A DNA stretch of 64,000 nucleotides from assembly GCF_014200725.1 (NCBI RefSeq), contig NZ_JACHCL010000005.1:1-64000 (forward strand). The letters run 5' to 3'. The stretch comes from Janthinobacterium silvisoli (GTDB lineage: Bacteria > Pseudomonadota > Gammaproteobacteria > Burkholderiales > Burkholderiaceae_D). Below, piece by piece: positions 8,057-17,638 of this stretch. Below the pieces are notes generated by a model that saw only the letters and a list, made by a program, of their open reading frames with translations, was not told the DNA's origin and searched no databases. Position numbers and translations under genes: made by a program. The number at the start of each line of letters is the position of its first letter. Position 1 is the first letter of the stretch.

Positions 8057-9003
8057 GTGGCCTGTCCCTGCCCATGCTGGCCGCGCTGATGACGGCCGGC
8101 GTACTGCTCGACATCCTCCTCGGCGAGACGCGCCGCTGGCATCCGCTGGTCGGTTTTGGCCGCCTGGCCAACGCCATCGAACGTTTGCTGAACCGGGGCC
8201 GCGCACGCTTTATGCGCGGTGCGCTGGCGTGGACGCTGGCCGTACTGCCGATGACGGCGCTCACCGCCTGGCTATGCGGCTGGGCTGGCGCAGCGCTGCA
8301 CGTATTTTTGCTGTATCTGTGCCTGGGACTGCGCAGCCTGCGCGACCATAACCAACCGATCGCCGATGCGCTGGCCCAAGACGACCTCGATAACGCGCGC
8401 CTGCTGACGGCGCGCATCGTCAGCCGCGATACAAATAACGCCGATGCGGCCAGCCTGGCCAAGGCCAGCACCGAGTCCTTGCTGGAAAACGGCAACGACG
8501 CCGTCTTTGGCACCCTGTTCTGGTTCGCGGTGGCGGGCGGCCCTGGCGCCGTGCTGTTCCGCCTGGCGAATACGCTCGACGCCATGTGGGGCTACCGCAA
8601 CGAACGTTTTGACTGGTTCGGCTGCTGCGCCGCCCGCATCGACGATCTCCTCAACTACCTGCCAGCGCGCTTGACGGCCCTGTCCTATGTTTTGCTGGGT
8701 AAAACCATGGCGGACAAAAAACGCGCCTGGCTTTGCTGGTGCACGCAAGCACCTGCCTGGGGCAGCCCTAACGCAGGACCTGTGATGGCCAGCGGCGCTG
8801 GCGCCCTCGGTTTGGCGCTCGGTGGCGACGCCATCTACGACGGCGAGCTGGAAAGCCGCCCGCCATTGGGCATTGGCCGCCCGGCCGAAGCACGCGATAT
8901 CGACCGCGCCTGGCGCCTGGTGGCCGAAACAGCCGTACTTTGGCTGATCTGGATGGGATTGCTGGCGGGCCTGGTTTATTTGCGCGGGGCAGTTCATGCT
9001 TGA
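8050..9003 (+). CDS. cbiB: Adenosylcobinamide-phosphate synthase
   Basis: CbiB (called CobD in Pseudomonas usage) attaches (R)-1-amino-2-propanol O-2-phosphate to adenosylcobyric acid. The protein is 317 residues with four to five membrane helices. It contains the family sequences LLDILLGETRRWHPLVGFGR near the N-terminus, SRDTNNADAASLAKASTESL near residue 120, and WFGCCAARIDDLLNYLPARLTAL near residue 195. It overlaps cobU by seven bases and the next gene by eight. Its substrate partner is made by the following decarboxylase. Confidence 0.93.
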   Translation: MLSGLSLPMLAALMTAGVLLDILLGETRRWHPLVGFGRLANAIERLLNRGRARFMRGALAWTLAVLPMTALTAWLCGWAGAALHVFLLYLCLGLRSLRDHNQPIADALAQDDLDNARLLTARIVSRDTNNADAASLAKASTESLLENGNDAVFGTLFWFAVAGGPGAVLFRLANTLDAMWGYRNERFDWFGCCAARIDDLLNYLPARLTALSYVLLGKTMADKKRAWLCWCTQAPAWGSPNAGPVMASGAGALGLALGGDAIYDGELESRPPLGIGRPAEARDIDRAWRLVAETAVLWLIWMGLLAGLVYLRGAVHA

Positions 9004-9988
9004 ACATGGCGGCAATCTGCGCGACGCGGCCCGCGAATATGGCCGGCCGCTGGCAGACTGGATCGACCTGTCGACCGGCATCAACCCGCACTGGTATGCA
9101 GCGCCAGCACCGAACGCCAACGCCTGGCACCGCCTGCCGGAAGCCGACCCGGCGCTGGCCGCCGCTGCTTGCGCCTATTATGGCGCGCCGGCCATGCTGC
9201 CGGTGGCAGGTACGCAGGCAGCCATCCAGGCCCTGCCCCGCTTGCGGCCACCATCGCGCGTGGTCGTGGCCGCACCGTCGTACGCCGAACATGCGCACCA
9301 CTGGGGCCAGCACGGCCACCAGTTGCGGCAAGTGCCGTATGCGCAATTGGCCGGTGCCGTCGACAGCTGCGATGTACTGGTGATCTGCAACCCGAACAAT
9401 CCCACCGGAGAACGCATCGCGCCCGAGCTACTGCTGGACTGGGCCGGCAAGCTGGCGACACGCGGTGGCTGGCTGGTCGTCGATGAAGCGTTTGGTGATA
9501 CGGAATCGGCAGCCAGCCTGGGGCAGCACACCAACAGGCCTGGCTTGATCGTACTGCGTTCAGTCGGCAAATTCTTTGGCCTGGCCGGACTGCGCCTGGG
9601 CTTTGTCGCCGCCCATCCTACCTTGCTGGCAACGCTGGCCGACTTGCTGGGACCGTGGACGGTCAGCGGCCCTGCGCAGCAAGTGGCGCTGGCGGCGCTG
9701 TCGGACACGACATGGCAGGTGGCGATGCGGAGCCGCTTGCAGCAGGAAGCTGCGCGGCTACGGCAATTACTGGCTGCGCATGGCATCAGCAGTCAGGGCA
9801 CGGATCTGTTTCAATGGTGGCCCGAAACGCATGCCGAAGACTTTTGGCGGCACATGGCGCAGCGCGGTATCTGGGTGCGGCTATTCCGCCATGCCGAACG
9901 CGGCATCCGCCTGGGTTTGCCACCGAACGACGCCGCCTGGTTAAGCCTGGAACAGGCACTCACCGCATGGAACAAGGACAACACATGA
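8996..9988 (+). CDS. cobD: Threonine-phosphate decarboxylase (PLP-dependent)
   Basis: This class I/II aminotransferase-fold enzyme makes (R)-1-amino-2-propanol O-2-phosphate from L-threonine phosphate, which CbiB then adds to the corrin. The 330-residue protein has N-terminal LEHGGNLRDAA and IDLSTGINP, then ICNPNNPTGERI, VVDEAFGD, and SVGKFFGLAGLRLGF, whose lysine should bind PLP (about residue 197). Naming conflicts between organisms: it is CobD in Salmonella and CobC in Pseudomonas. It overlaps btuF by four bases. Confidence 0.93.
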   Translation: MLEHGGNLRDAAREYGRPLADWIDLSTGINPHWYAAPAPNANAWHRLPEADPALAAAACAYYGAPAMLPVAGTQAAIQALPRLRPPSRVVVAAPSYAEHAHHWGQHGHQLRQVPYAQLAGAVDSCDVLVICNPNNPTGERIAPELLLDWAGKLATRGGWLVVDEAFGDTESAASLGQHTNRPGLIVLRSVGKFFGLAGLRLGFVAAHPTLLATLADLLGPWTVSGPAQQVALAALSDTTWQVAMRSRLQQEAARLRQLLAAHGISSQGTDLFQWWPETHAEDFWRHMAQRGIWVRLFRHAERGIRLGLPPNDAAWLSLEQALTAWNKDNT

Positions 9989-10905
9989 AACGCTCACATC
10001 TCGCAGCCCTGCTGGCCACTCTGACTACGTTCGCCTCGCTCAACGCGCACGCCGCCATCACGGTGCGCGATGACGATGGCAATGCCGTCACCATCGACAA
10101 GCCGGCGCAACGCATACTGGCGCTGGCGCCGCACATCACAGAATTGCTGTTTGCTGCTGGTGGCGGCGACAAGATCGCCGGCGTGGTCAGCTACAGCGAT
10201 TATCCGGAAGCGGCAAAAAAACTGCCTCAGGTAGGCGATAACCGCCAGTTCGACATGGAGCGTATCATCGCCATGAAGCCCGACCTGATCGTGGTCTGGA
10301 TGCATGGCAGCGCCGAGCGCCAGATCGCCATGCTGCGTCAATTAAAAGTGCCGATCTTTCACAGCGAACCGCGCAAGCTGGCCGACATTCCAGACAGCCT
10401 GGAGCGCCTGGGCCAGCTGATGGGCACGGAAAACGTGGCCAAGCCCGTCGCCGCCCAGCTGCGCAGCAAACTGGCCAGCCTGACGGCGCACTATGCGCAG
10501 CGCCCGCCCGTGCGCATGTTTTACCAGGTGTGGGACAAGCCGCTATACACATTGAGCGGTGCCAGCATCGTCAGCGACGCCATGCGCGTGTGCGGTGCGC
10601 AAAATATCTTTGCGACCTTGAAGGTGGTGGCGCCCGTCGTCACACAAGAAGGCGTGCTGCAGGAAGATCCGGAAGCGATTTTCGGCACCAGCGAAAAGAG
10701 CGATCCGCGCAGTGAAGGCGGACTGGCGATGTGGCGCGCCTTCCCGTCGATGAAGGCCGTGCGCAACAATAACCTGTTCCGCCTGAACGGCGATTTGCTG
10801 AACCGCGCCGGTCCGCGCATGATCGACGGCACGGCCGCCCTGTGCGAAAAAATCGAACTGGCGCGCCAGCACCGCACCAATCCGACGGCACAAAGCGCAC
10901 CATGA
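9985..10905 (+). CDS. btuF: Cobalamin ABC transporter periplasmic binding protein
   Basis: A periplasmic corrinoid-binding protein of the helical-backbone (TroA/BtuF) class delivering substrate to BtuCD. From the ATG at 9985 it has 306 residues with a signal peptide ending near ALNAHAA-like sequence at about residue 22. The fold signatures are [29 protein letters not shown] and KPDLIVVW. The in-frame start at 9655 lies inside the preceding gene and is rejected. The start overlaps the cobD stop and its stop overlaps the cobQ start, so it is translated as part of the chain. Confidence 0.9.
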   Translation: MKRSHLAALLATLTTFASLNAHAAITVRDDDGNAVTIDKPAQRILALAPHITELLFAAGGGDKIAGVVSYSDYPEAAKKLPQVGDNRQFDMERIIAMKPDLIVVWMHGSAERQIAMLRQLKVPIFHSEPRKLADIPDSLERLGQLMGTENVAKPVAAQLRSKLASLTAHYAQRPPVRMFYQVWDKPLYTLSGASIVSDAMRVCGAQNIFATLKVVAPVVTQEGVLQEDPEAIFGTSEKSDPRSEGGLAMWRAFPSMKAVRNNNLFRLNGDLLNRAGPRMIDGTAALCEKIELARQHRTNPTAQSAP

Positions 10906-12356
10906 GCAGACCATCGTTATTTTCCACCCTGATGGTGCAGGGCACGACCTCGGATGCAGGCAAGAGCACCGTGGTTGCCGCCCTGTGCCGGCTGCTGAAA
11001 CGCCGTGGCATCTCCGTAGCGCCGTTCAAGCCGCAAAACATGGCCCTGAACAGCGCCGTCACGGCCGATGGCGGCGAGATAGGCCGCGCCCAGGCCTTGC
11101 AGGCGCTGGCCGCCGGCATTGCGCCACACACGGACATGAATCCGGTGCTGCTGAAACCGTCGTCGAACACAGGCGCACAAGTCATCATCCATGGCAAGGT
11201 GCGCGCGGAAATGAACGCGCGCGATTATCAGCAATACAAAACCGTGGCCATGGGCGCCGTGCTGGAATCGCATGGACGCCTGCGTTCACAATACGAGGCT
11301 ATCATCGTCGAAGGCGCGGGCAGCCCGGCTGAAGTGAATCTGCGAGCGCGCGATATTGCCAACATGGGTTTTGCCGAAGCCGTCGATTGCCCGGTGATCC
11401 TGGTGGCCGATATCGACCGTGGCGGCGTGTTCGCCCATATCATCGGCACGCTGGCCTGTTTGTCCGACAGCGAACGGGCGCGCATCATCGGCTTCGTCAT
11501 CAATCGCTTCCGTGGCGATATCTCGCTGCTCACGCCCGGCATCGACTGGCTGGAACAGCAGACGGGTAAACCGGTACTGGCCGTGCTGCCGTATCTGCAA
11601 GGCTTGTTCCTCGATGCGGAAGACGCCGTCGAAGCGATGCAGGCAGAACGGGGCGCGTTCAAGGTGGTCGTGCCGCAACTGCCGCGCATCAGCAACCACA
11701 CGGATTTCGACGCCCTGCGTGCCCACCCAGGTATCGACCTGCAATTCATCCAGCAGGGACAAACGATACCGCCATCCGACCTGGTCATCCTGCCCGGCAG
11801 TAAAAATACCCGTGGCGACCTCGATTGGCTGCAGCAGCAAGGCTGGCCGGCGTACCTGGCCAAACACCTGCGCTATGGCGGCAAGGTGATCGGCATTTGC
11901 GGCGGTTTTCAGATGCTGGGACTGGCCGTGCACGATCCGCTGGGCGTGGAAGGCGCAGCCGGAAGCTCGCCGGCACTGGGCTTGCTGGAGATGGCCACTG
12001 AACTGACACAGGATAAACGGCTGGAACAGGTCGGCGGCCATTGCGCGTTTGCCAGCGCTGAGGTCAACGGCTATGAAATCCATATGGGCGTGTCGCAAGG
12101 CACGGCGTTGTCAATTCCCGCCTTTGTTATCGATGGCCGGCCAGAAGGCGCCATATCACAGGACGGGCAAATCCTCGGCAGTTATTTGCACGGCATGTTC
12201 GATACGCCCGGCGCCTGTTCGGCGCTGCTGCGCTGGGCCGGACTCGACTCGGAATATACGGTCGATACCGCCGCCTTGCGCGAAGCCAGCCTGGAGCGCA
12301 TCGCCGATGCGGCGCAACCCTTGCTCGATGCACTGGACAAGTTAAACCAGGTTTAA
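10902..12356 (+). CDS. cobQ: Cobyric acid synthase (glutamine-hydrolysing)
   Basis: CobQ amidates side chains b, d, e and g of adenosylcobyrinic acid a,c-diamide using glutamine and ATP. The 484-residue protein has the dethiobiotin synthase-like ATPase half ([13 protein letters not shown] at about residues 9-21, KPQNMALNS) and a C-terminal type I glutamine amidotransferase half with ICGGFQMLG (nucleophile cysteine near residue 332) and SYLHGMFD (catalytic histidine). It closes the operon and overlaps btuF by four bases. Its presence without corrin-ring genes nearby suggests use on salvaged incomplete corrinoids, or that the de novo genes lie elsewhere. Confidence 0.95.
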   Translation: MSRPSLFSTLMVQGTTSDAGKSTVVAALCRLLKRRGISVAPFKPQNMALNSAVTADGGEIGRAQALQALAAGIAPHTDMNPVLLKPSSNTGAQVIIHGKVRAEMNARDYQQYKTVAMGAVLESHGRLRSQYEAIIVEGAGSPAEVNLRARDIANMGFAEAVDCPVILVADIDRGGVFAHIIGTLACLSDSERARIIGFVINRFRGDISLLTPGIDWLEQQTGKPVLAVLPYLQGLFLDAEDAVEAMQAERGAFKVVVPQLPRISNHTDFDALRAHPGIDLQFIQQGQTIPPSDLVILPGSKNTRGDLDWLQQQGWPAYLAKHLRYGGKVIGICGGFQMLGLAVHDPLGVEGAAGSSPALGLLEMATELTQDKRLEQVGGHCAFASAEVNGYEIHMGVSQGTALSIPAFVIDGRPEGAISQDGQILGSYLHGMFDTPGACSALLRWAGLDSEYTVDTAALREASLERIADAAQPLLDALDKLNQV

Positions 12357-12452
12357 TGATCAAACGCGCACGGATGGCGGCGCGCAAGCGCCTTTTGTGT
12401 AACAATTCAGGGCACTGTTGGCTCCGTTCCAACCTACTCAGGCTCCGCATCC

Positions 12453-13925
12453 ATGTCCAGTTCTGCCGTTAAAAGCTACCTTCCCTGGGTAGTCGCCACC
12501 GCCCTATTCATGGAGCAGCTCGACTCCACCATCGTCAACACCGCCATTCCCGCCATGGCCGCCAGCCTGAACGTGACGCCGCTGAGCCTGAAGGCGGTCG
12601 TCACCAGCTACATCCTGAGCCTGGCCGTGTGCATCCCGGTCAGCGGCTGGATGGCCGACCGCTTCGGCACGCGGCGCGTGTTTTCCGCCGCCATCGCCAT
12701 TTTTACCGTCGCCTCCATCCTGTGCGGCCTGTCCGTCAATTCACCGATGCTGGTGGCGGCGCGGCTGCTGCAAGGCGTGGGCGCGGCCATGATGATGCCG
12801 GTTGGGCGGCTGGCCATCATCCGCACCTTCCCCAAGTCGCAATTGCTGGCGGCCATGAATTTCGTCATCATCCCCGCCCTGATCGGTCCCTTACTGGGAC
12901 CGACCGTAGGCGGGCTGATCGTGCACTGGCTGTCGTGGCGCGAAATTTTCTTCGTCAACGTACCCGTCGGCCTGACGGCGCTATACCTGGCGCACCGCTA
13001 CATGCCCGATTATTACGGCGACAAGCAGCGTCCGCTGGACTTGATCGGCCTGGTGCTGTTTGGCACCGGTATCGCCTTGCTATCCTGGCTGCTGGAAATT
13101 TTCGGCGAGCACAAGCTGGACCCCACCTCGGCCGCCGTGCTGCTGTTCATTTCCATCAGCCTCTTGGCCGCCTATGCCTGGCATTCGCGCGAAGTGCTGC
13201 ATCCGCTGCTGCGCCTGACCCTGTTCAAGATCCGCACTTTCCGCGTTTCGGTGGTGGGCGGTTTCGTCACCCGTTTGGGCGTGGGCGGCCTGCCTTTTCT
13301 GCTGCCACTGTTGTACCAGCTGGGCCTGGGTTTGCCCGCCTGGCAATCAGGCTTGCTGATGATGCCGTCAGCGGCCGCCGCCATGTTCATGAAATTCATT
13401 TCCGCGCGCGTGCTGGCACGCTTCGGCTATCGCCAAGTGCTGGTCATCAACACGGTGCTGATCGGCGTCACGATCGCCATGTTTTCGCAGGTGGGCGCCA
13501 ACACGCCGATTTATGTGATCGTCGCCATCAGCCTGTGCCTGGGCTTCTTCAATTCGCTGCAGTTTTCCAGCATGAACACCATCGCCTATGCAGACGTGGA
13601 CAAGAGCGACTCCAGCATGGCCAGCACGATTGCCAGTTCGATGCAGCAACTGTCTATGAGCTTTGGCCTGGCCTTTGGTTCCCTGATCACGGGCTGGTTC
13701 CTGGGCGACATGCCACAATCGGACCGGGTCCAGCTCACCAGTGCCTTGCACCACGCCTTCCTGGCCTTGGCCGCGCTGACGATATTGTCCTCACTGACTT
13801 TCTGGACCTTGCGCCGCGACGATGGCGAAAGTATCAGCAAAGGTTCGGAGAGCGATGACGACGATGCGGACGAGGTCAAGGCTCAGGCCGTCGTGCAAAC
13901 GGAAGTGCAGACAGCGAAGAACTGA
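12453..13925 (+). CDS. MFS drug-efflux transporter, DHA2 (EmrB/QacA) type
   Basis: A 490-residue inner-membrane proton-driven exporter with about 14 predicted membrane helices. The first helix carries MEQLDSTIVNTAIPAM, the motif typical of the DHA2 drug:H+ antiporter group, and SGWMADRFGTRRVF matches the MFS motif A loop. The C-terminus is a long hydrophilic, acidic tail (residues about 455-490) with SESDDDDADE. It stands alone about 95 bases after cobQ, with no membrane fusion partner or regulator next to it, so its substrate cannot be inferred. Confidence 0.85.
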   Translation: MSSSAVKSYLPWVVATALFMEQLDSTIVNTAIPAMAASLNVTPLSLKAVVTSYILSLAVCIPVSGWMADRFGTRRVFSAAIAIFTVASILCGLSVNSPMLVAARLLQGVGAAMMMPVGRLAIIRTFPKSQLLAAMNFVIIPALIGPLLGPTVGGLIVHWLSWREIFFVNVPVGLTALYLAHRYMPDYYGDKQRPLDLIGLVLFGTGIALLSWLLEIFGEHKLDPTSAAVLLFISISLLAAYAWHSREVLHPLLRLTLFKIRTFRVSVVGGFVTRLGVGGLPFLLPLLYQLGLGLPAWQSGLLMMPSAAAAMFMKFISARVLARFGYRQVLVINTVLIGVTIAMFSQVGANTPIYVIVAISLCLGFFNSLQFSSMNTIAYADVDKSDSSMASTIASSMQQLSMSFGLAFGSLITGWFLGDMPQSDRVQLTSALHHAFLALAALTILSSLTFWTLRRDDGESISKGSESDDDDADEVKAQAVVQTEVQTAKN

Positions 13926-14012
13926 ACCACAAGCTGAGCCGCATCAAACCCGCCGGCGTACGCGCTGGCGGCGCCTATCGTACCAGTGCTAAGGTGAGCG
14001 CTGGGGGCGCAC

Positions 14013-15209
14013 ATGACGGGTGAACGGCAATTTGCGTGGGAGGGCACTGACCGCCACGGCAGGCGCGTGCAAGGCAGCCTGCGCGCCGCCGATGCCGCCG
14101 CCGTCACCCTGGCCTTGCGCCGCCAGGGCATACTCGCTACCCGTGTACGCGCCCGCCGCCATGCACCGGGCAAAGCCATCACGCACAAGGATATCGCCCT
14201 CTTCACGCGCCAGCTATCGACCATGATGGCGGCCGGCGTGCCCCTGCTACATGCTTTCGACATCGCCGGCAAGGGCCACGCCAAGCCGGCGATCACCGAG
14301 CTGATGGCAGATCTGCGCCACGATATCGAAGCAGGCAGCAGCCTGCAACAGGCATTCCGCCAGTTTCCCAAGCTGTTCGACAGCCTGTATTGCAGCCTGG
14401 TGGCTGCCGGCGAGCAAGCCGGCATCGTGCAGGAATTGCTGGCGCGCCTGGCCACGCATCAGGAAAAAACCATTGCCCTGCGCCGCCAGTTGCGCGGCGC
14501 CATCATGTATCCGCTGGCTATCGTACTCGTTGCCGTCTTCGTCACCGCCATCATCATGAGCTGGGTCGTGCCCGCCTTTCGGCAAGTCTTCGACAGTTTT
14601 GGCGCGCCCTTGCCCCTGCCAACCTTGATGGTAATGGCCATCTCGGCCTTTCTGGTGCGTTACTGGCTGACCATGCTGGCTGTGCTGGCCGCGCTTGCTT
14701 TGCTGTTGCATCTGGCGTGGCGGCGCTCACCCGCCCTGCGCAGGCAGGTGCAATTGCAGGCACTGCGCCTGCCACTATTCGGTCCGCTGCTGCGCCGCGC
14801 CGCCATCGCCCGCTGGACGCGTACCCTGGCCGCCATGTTTGCCGCTGGCGTGCCGCTGCTCGATTCGCTGTCACTGGTCGGGGCCGCCTCCAACCACCCG
14901 CTATATCAAGACGCCACCTTGCGCATCGAACGCGAAATCCGCGCCGGCGGCAGCCTGGCCCTGGCCATGGACCACAGCGGCGTATTTCCCGAACTGCTGA
15001 CGCAACTGGCCCTGATCGGCGAAGAGTCAGGCGTGCTCGACACCATGCTAACGCGCGCGGCCGACATCATCGAAGCAGAAATTGCCGCCACCGTCGCCAT
15101 CCTGTCCTCGCTGCTGGAACCGGCCCTGATGGTGGTGCTGGGCGTGCTGGTGGGCGGTCTCGTGATTGCCCTGTATTTGCCGATTTTCAAATTGGGGGCG
15201 GTCATTTAA
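14013..15209 (+). CDS. pilC: Type IV pilus inner-membrane platform protein, GspF/PilC family
   Basis: PilC is the inner-membrane platform of the type IV pilus (or type II secretion) machine, working with the assembly ATPase. The 398-residue protein has two GspF repeats. The first contains LFTRQLSTMMAAGVPLLHAF (about residues 65-84) and the second RWTRTLAAMFAAGVPLLDSL (about 267-286); both are hallmark sequences. Three membrane segments are visible. Two things are unusual: the pilB ATPase gene normally just upstream is absent, and pilD does not follow directly but comes after a toxin-antitoxin pair. Confidence 0.92.
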   Translation: MTGERQFAWEGTDRHGRRVQGSLRAADAAAVTLALRRQGILATRVRARRHAPGKAITHKDIALFTRQLSTMMAAGVPLLHAFDIAGKGHAKPAITELMADLRHDIEAGSSLQQAFRQFPKLFDSLYCSLVAAGEQAGIVQELLARLATHQEKTIALRRQLRGAIMYPLAIVLVAVFVTAIIMSWVVPAFRQVFDSFGAPLPLPTLMVMAISAFLVRYWLTMLAVLAALALLLHLAWRRSPALRRQVQLQALRLPLFGPLLRRAAIARWTRTLAAMFAAGVPLLDSLSLVGAASNHPLYQDATLRIEREIRAGGSLALAMDHSGVFPELLTQLALIGEESGVLDTMLTRAADIIEAEIAATVAILSSLLEPALMVVLGVLVGGLVIALYLPIFKLGAVI

Positions 15210-15222
15210 CGGATGCAGATGA

Positions 15223-15236
15223 TTGATACCGATCAA
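15223..15236 (+). promoter_or_regulatory. Putative operator O1 of the toxin-antitoxin pair
   Basis: An inverted repeat TTGAT-ACCG-ATCAA sits 13 bases after the pilC stop and upstream of the predicted TA promoter. A near-identical repeat occurs at 15275-15287. Paired inverted repeats around a promoter suggest binding by the adjacent HTH antitoxin. Confidence 0.5.
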
Positions 15237-15266
15237 GCTGCTTTTATCGTGGTGGCTGCATGGATG

Positions 15267-15272
15267 TATAAA
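15267..15272 (+). promoter_or_regulatory. Putative -10 element of the toxin-antitoxin promoter
   Basis: TATAAA lies between the two inverted repeats and 24 bases before the toxin start. The hexamer 17 bp upstream (TTATCG at 15244-15249) is a weak -35 match. Confidence 0.4.
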
Positions 15273-15274
15273 AT

Positions 15275-15287
15275 TTGATACAATCAA
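15275..15287 (+). promoter_or_regulatory. Putative operator O2 of the toxin-antitoxin pair
   Basis: A perfect inverted repeat TTGAT-ACA-ATCAA overlaps the start of the AAGGAG ribosome binding site (15286-15291) of the toxin gene. Its centre is about 51 bp, close to five helical turns, from that of O1. Confidence 0.5.
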
Positions 15288-15296
15288 GGAGTTGTG

Positions 15297-15644
15297 ATGG
15301 AAGAAAAAGCCATCGACTGGCGCGGCAGCTCCCTGGCCGACCTTAAAAATGATCATATTTTTACTATCGACGCGCGCAGGGAAGCTGGCCACCAGCTGAG
15401 CCAGGTGCAAGCCGGACTAGAACCGGATCGCTGGAAACCTTTTGACGAAGTCGGCACTGGCACCAAGGAAATCATCATCAATCTCGATGATGGCTGGTTC
15501 AGGGTAATGTATGTCGCCAAATTTCCCGAAGCTGTCTATGTCTTGCATTGTTTTAAAAAGAAAACAAACACCACCTCCAGACAAGACAAAGAAATCGCCA
15601 GCGTCCGCTACAAGGCCGTGGTCAACATGAGGACACAGCAATGA
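15297..15644 (+). CDS. HigB/RelE-like toxin, phage Gp49-like (DUF891) family
   Basis: A 115-residue protein resembling type II toxins of the RelE/HigB mRNA-interferase superfamily, DUF891 (phage-derived Gp49-like) branch. Family-like sequences include WRGSSLADLK, AGHQLSQVQAG, WFRVMYVAKFPEAVYVLHCFKKKT and the trailing RYKAV helix. AAGGAG lies five bases before the ATG at 15297; a GTG one codon earlier would be too close to it. The toxin gene precedes the antitoxin gene and overlaps it by four bases, the order typical of HigBA. Ribosome-dependent mRNA cleavage is the family's known activity but is not shown by the sequence. Confidence 0.82.
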   Translation: MEEKAIDWRGSSLADLKNDHIFTIDARREAGHQLSQVQAGLEPDRWKPFDEVGTGTKEIIINLDDGWFRVMYVAKFPEAVYVLHCFKKKTNTTSRQDKEIASVRYKAVVNMRTQQ

Positions 15645-15991
15645 ACACCAAGCTCAAGCCACACAGTGACAGCGAATCGGCGCACATCACGCCAGCCGGC
15701 GGCAATATCTTTGCCGACCTGGGCTTTGCCCCACAGGAAGCGGCCGCGCTGCAGGCGCAGTCCAGGCGCATCATCTCCGACAAGATCGCCATCAAGGAAA
15801 AGCTGATGGACGAACTGGCGCTGTGGATAGCTACAGAAAACCTGAAACAGGCCGATGCCGCGCAGATATTGGGCGTCAGCCGTCCGCGTGTTTCCGACGT
15901 GATCAACAAAAAAACGCCCAAGTTCACGATCGACGCGCTGGTCGATATGCTGGCCCGGGCAGGCCGGCGCGTGCAATTCCAGATTGCCTAG
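15641..15991 (+). CDS. HigA-like antitoxin, XRE-type HTH protein
   Basis: A 116-residue protein whose C-terminal half holds a helix-turn-helix (about residues 66-90: LKQADAAQILGVSRPRVSDVINKK). This matches HigA-like antitoxins that accompany DUF891 toxins. The N-terminal half (NIFADLGFAPQEAAALQAQS) is typical of this antitoxin group. The ATG overlaps the toxin stop codon, so the two are translationally coupled. It probably represses its own promoter through the two inverted repeats upstream of the toxin. Confidence 0.82.
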   Translation: MNTKLKPHSDSESAHITPAGGNIFADLGFAPQEAAALQAQSRRIISDKIAIKEKLMDELALWIATENLKQADAAQILGVSRPRVSDVINKKTPKFTIDALVDMLARAGRRVQFQIA

Positions 15992-16113
15992 CTTTAAATC
16001 ACGATATCTGCCGTGACATCCCCTGAAAAGATCGCCATGCCCTGGCGGATGTTTTACACTGCGGCAGTGCCAGGCAATGTCTGCGCGGCACTACTTCCTC
16101 GGACCACACCACC

Positions 16114-16983
16114 ATGCTGCAAGACACCCTGCTGTTCGCCGCGCCCGGCAATTTGTTCGTCACCCTTGTCGCCGCCCTGTTCGGTCTGATCGTTGGCAGC
16201 TTCCTCAATGTGGTGATACACCGCATCCCGACAATGATGCAGCGCGAGTCTGATAACTATGTGGCGGTGGAAAGTGGCTTGCCGCCGCCGCATACCGGGC
16301 GCTATAACCTGATGCTGCCCCATTCGCACTGCGGCGCCTGCGGCCACAAGATCACTGCCATGGAAAACATTCCCGTCATCAGCTATCTGCTATTGCGCGG
16401 TAAATGCCGCGCCTGCCAAGCGCCTATCTCGGCCCGCTATCCCCTCGTCGAACTGCTGACGGCCGCCCTGTCGGCCGTGCTCGTCTGGCACTTCGGCAGC
16501 GGCTGGGCAGGACTGGCCAGCCTGGTGTTTCTGTGGCTGCTGATCGCCATGACCTTTATCGATGCCGATACGCAAATGCTGCCCGACGACCTGACCTTCC
16601 CCCTGCTGTGGGCGGGCCTGTTGGTTAATATCAATGGTACTTTCGTGCCGCTGCAAGACGCCGTGATCGGCGCGGCCGCCGGTTACCTGGCCCTGTGGAG
16701 CATTTACTGGGCCTTCAAATTGGCGACAGGCAAGGAAGGCATGGGGTATGGTGACTTCAAATTGCTGGCGGCACTGGGCGCCTGGCTGGGCTGGACGATG
16801 TTGCCCACAATTATATTATTGTCGTCCCTGGTCGGCGCCGTGGTCGGCATCGCCCTGATCGTCGTTGCCAAGCACGGCCGCGACAAGCCGATACCGTTCG
16901 GCCCTTACCTGGCGGCTGCAGGCTTGATTGCCCTGCTGTACGGCACGCCGTTATCGCACTTTACGTTAACCCTGATCAGCTAA
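16114..16983 (+). CDS. pilD: Prepilin leader peptidase / N-methyltransferase
   Basis: PilD cleaves the leader peptide of type IV prepilins and pseudopilins and methylates the new N-terminus at the inner membrane. The 289-residue protein has the N-terminal [15 protein letters not shown] motif and two CxxC pairs in a cytoplasmic loop (CGAC near residue 72, CRAC near residue 93), which bind zinc. It also has the two catalytic aspartate sites [11 protein letters not shown] and [11 protein letters not shown]. About seven membrane helices are visible. In relatives it directly follows pilC; here 900 bases with the toxin-antitoxin pair intervene. Confidence 0.95.
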   Translation: MLQDTLLFAAPGNLFVTLVAALFGLIVGSFLNVVIHRIPTMMQRESDNYVAVESGLPPPHTGRYNLMLPHSHCGACGHKITAMENIPVISYLLLRGKCRACQAPISARYPLVELLTAALSAVLVWHFGSGWAGLASLVFLWLLIAMTFIDADTQMLPDDLTFPLLWAGLLVNINGTFVPLQDAVIGAAAGYLALWSIYWAFKLATGKEGMGYGDFKLLAALGAWLGWTMLPTIILLSSLVGAVVGIALIVVAKHGRDKPIPFGPYLAAAGLIALLYGTPLSHFTLTLIS

Positions 16984-16993
16984 GGGCATAGGG

Positions 16994-17638
16994 ATGAACA
17001 TGGATGCACCTTACTTCAGCATAGGATTAACCGGTGGTATCGGTTGCGGCAAGAGCACGGTGGCCGATATGTTTGCTACGCGCGGCGCCTCGATTGTCGA
17101 TACCGACCAGATCGCCCACAGCCTGACGGCGCCCGATGGCGCAGCCATGCCAGCTTTGGTGGCGCAATTCGGTGCGGAGTATGCCGACGCGAATGGCGCG
17201 CTGGACCGGGCCAAGATGCGGGCACTGGTGTTTTCCGATGCCAACGCCAAGGCGCGGCTGGAAGCAATACTGCATCCGCGCATCCGCCAGGCGACCTTGA
17301 CGGCAGCGGCCGAAGCGAAAGGCGACTATGTCATCTTTGCCGTGCCGCTCTTGGTCGAGTCCGGTGGCTGGGTGGAGCGGGTCAACCGCGTGCTGGTCAT
17401 CGACTGCCTGGAAAGCTTGCAAGTATCGCGCGTGATGGCGCGCAATGGATTATCAGAAGAGCAAGTCAAGGCTATCATGGCGACGCAAGCCACGCGTGCC
17501 ATGCGGCTGGCCGCAGCCGACGATGTGATCGATAACAATGGCGATTTGGCAGCGCTGGAGCCGCAGATAGCCCAGTTGCACGATGTATATCTGGCATTTT
17601 CAAAAAGAATCACTGGAATGGGCTCGCAACGTTTGTAA
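16994..17638 (+). CDS. coaE: Dephospho-CoA kinase
   Basis: CoaE phosphorylates the 3'-hydroxyl of dephospho-CoA, the last step of coenzyme A synthesis. The 214-residue protein begins with the P-loop [18 protein letters not shown] and continues with VDTDQIAH (substrate and Mg2+ site) and [12 protein letters not shown]. The length is normal. ATG codons at 16994 and 17000 are both possible; the family sequence begins soon after either. It follows pilD by ten bases, the usual pilD-coaE-zapD-yacG order of beta- and gammaproteobacteria. Confidence 0.95.
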   Translation: MNMDAPYFSIGLTGGIGCGKSTVADMFATRGASIVDTDQIAHSLTAPDGAAMPALVAQFGAEYADANGALDRAKMRALVFSDANAKARLEAILHPRIRQATLTAAAEAKGDYVIFAVPLLVESGGWVERVNRVLVIDCLESLQVSRVMARNGLSEEQVKAIMATQATRAMRLAAADDVIDNNGDLAALEPQIAQLHDVYLAFSKRITGMGSQRL

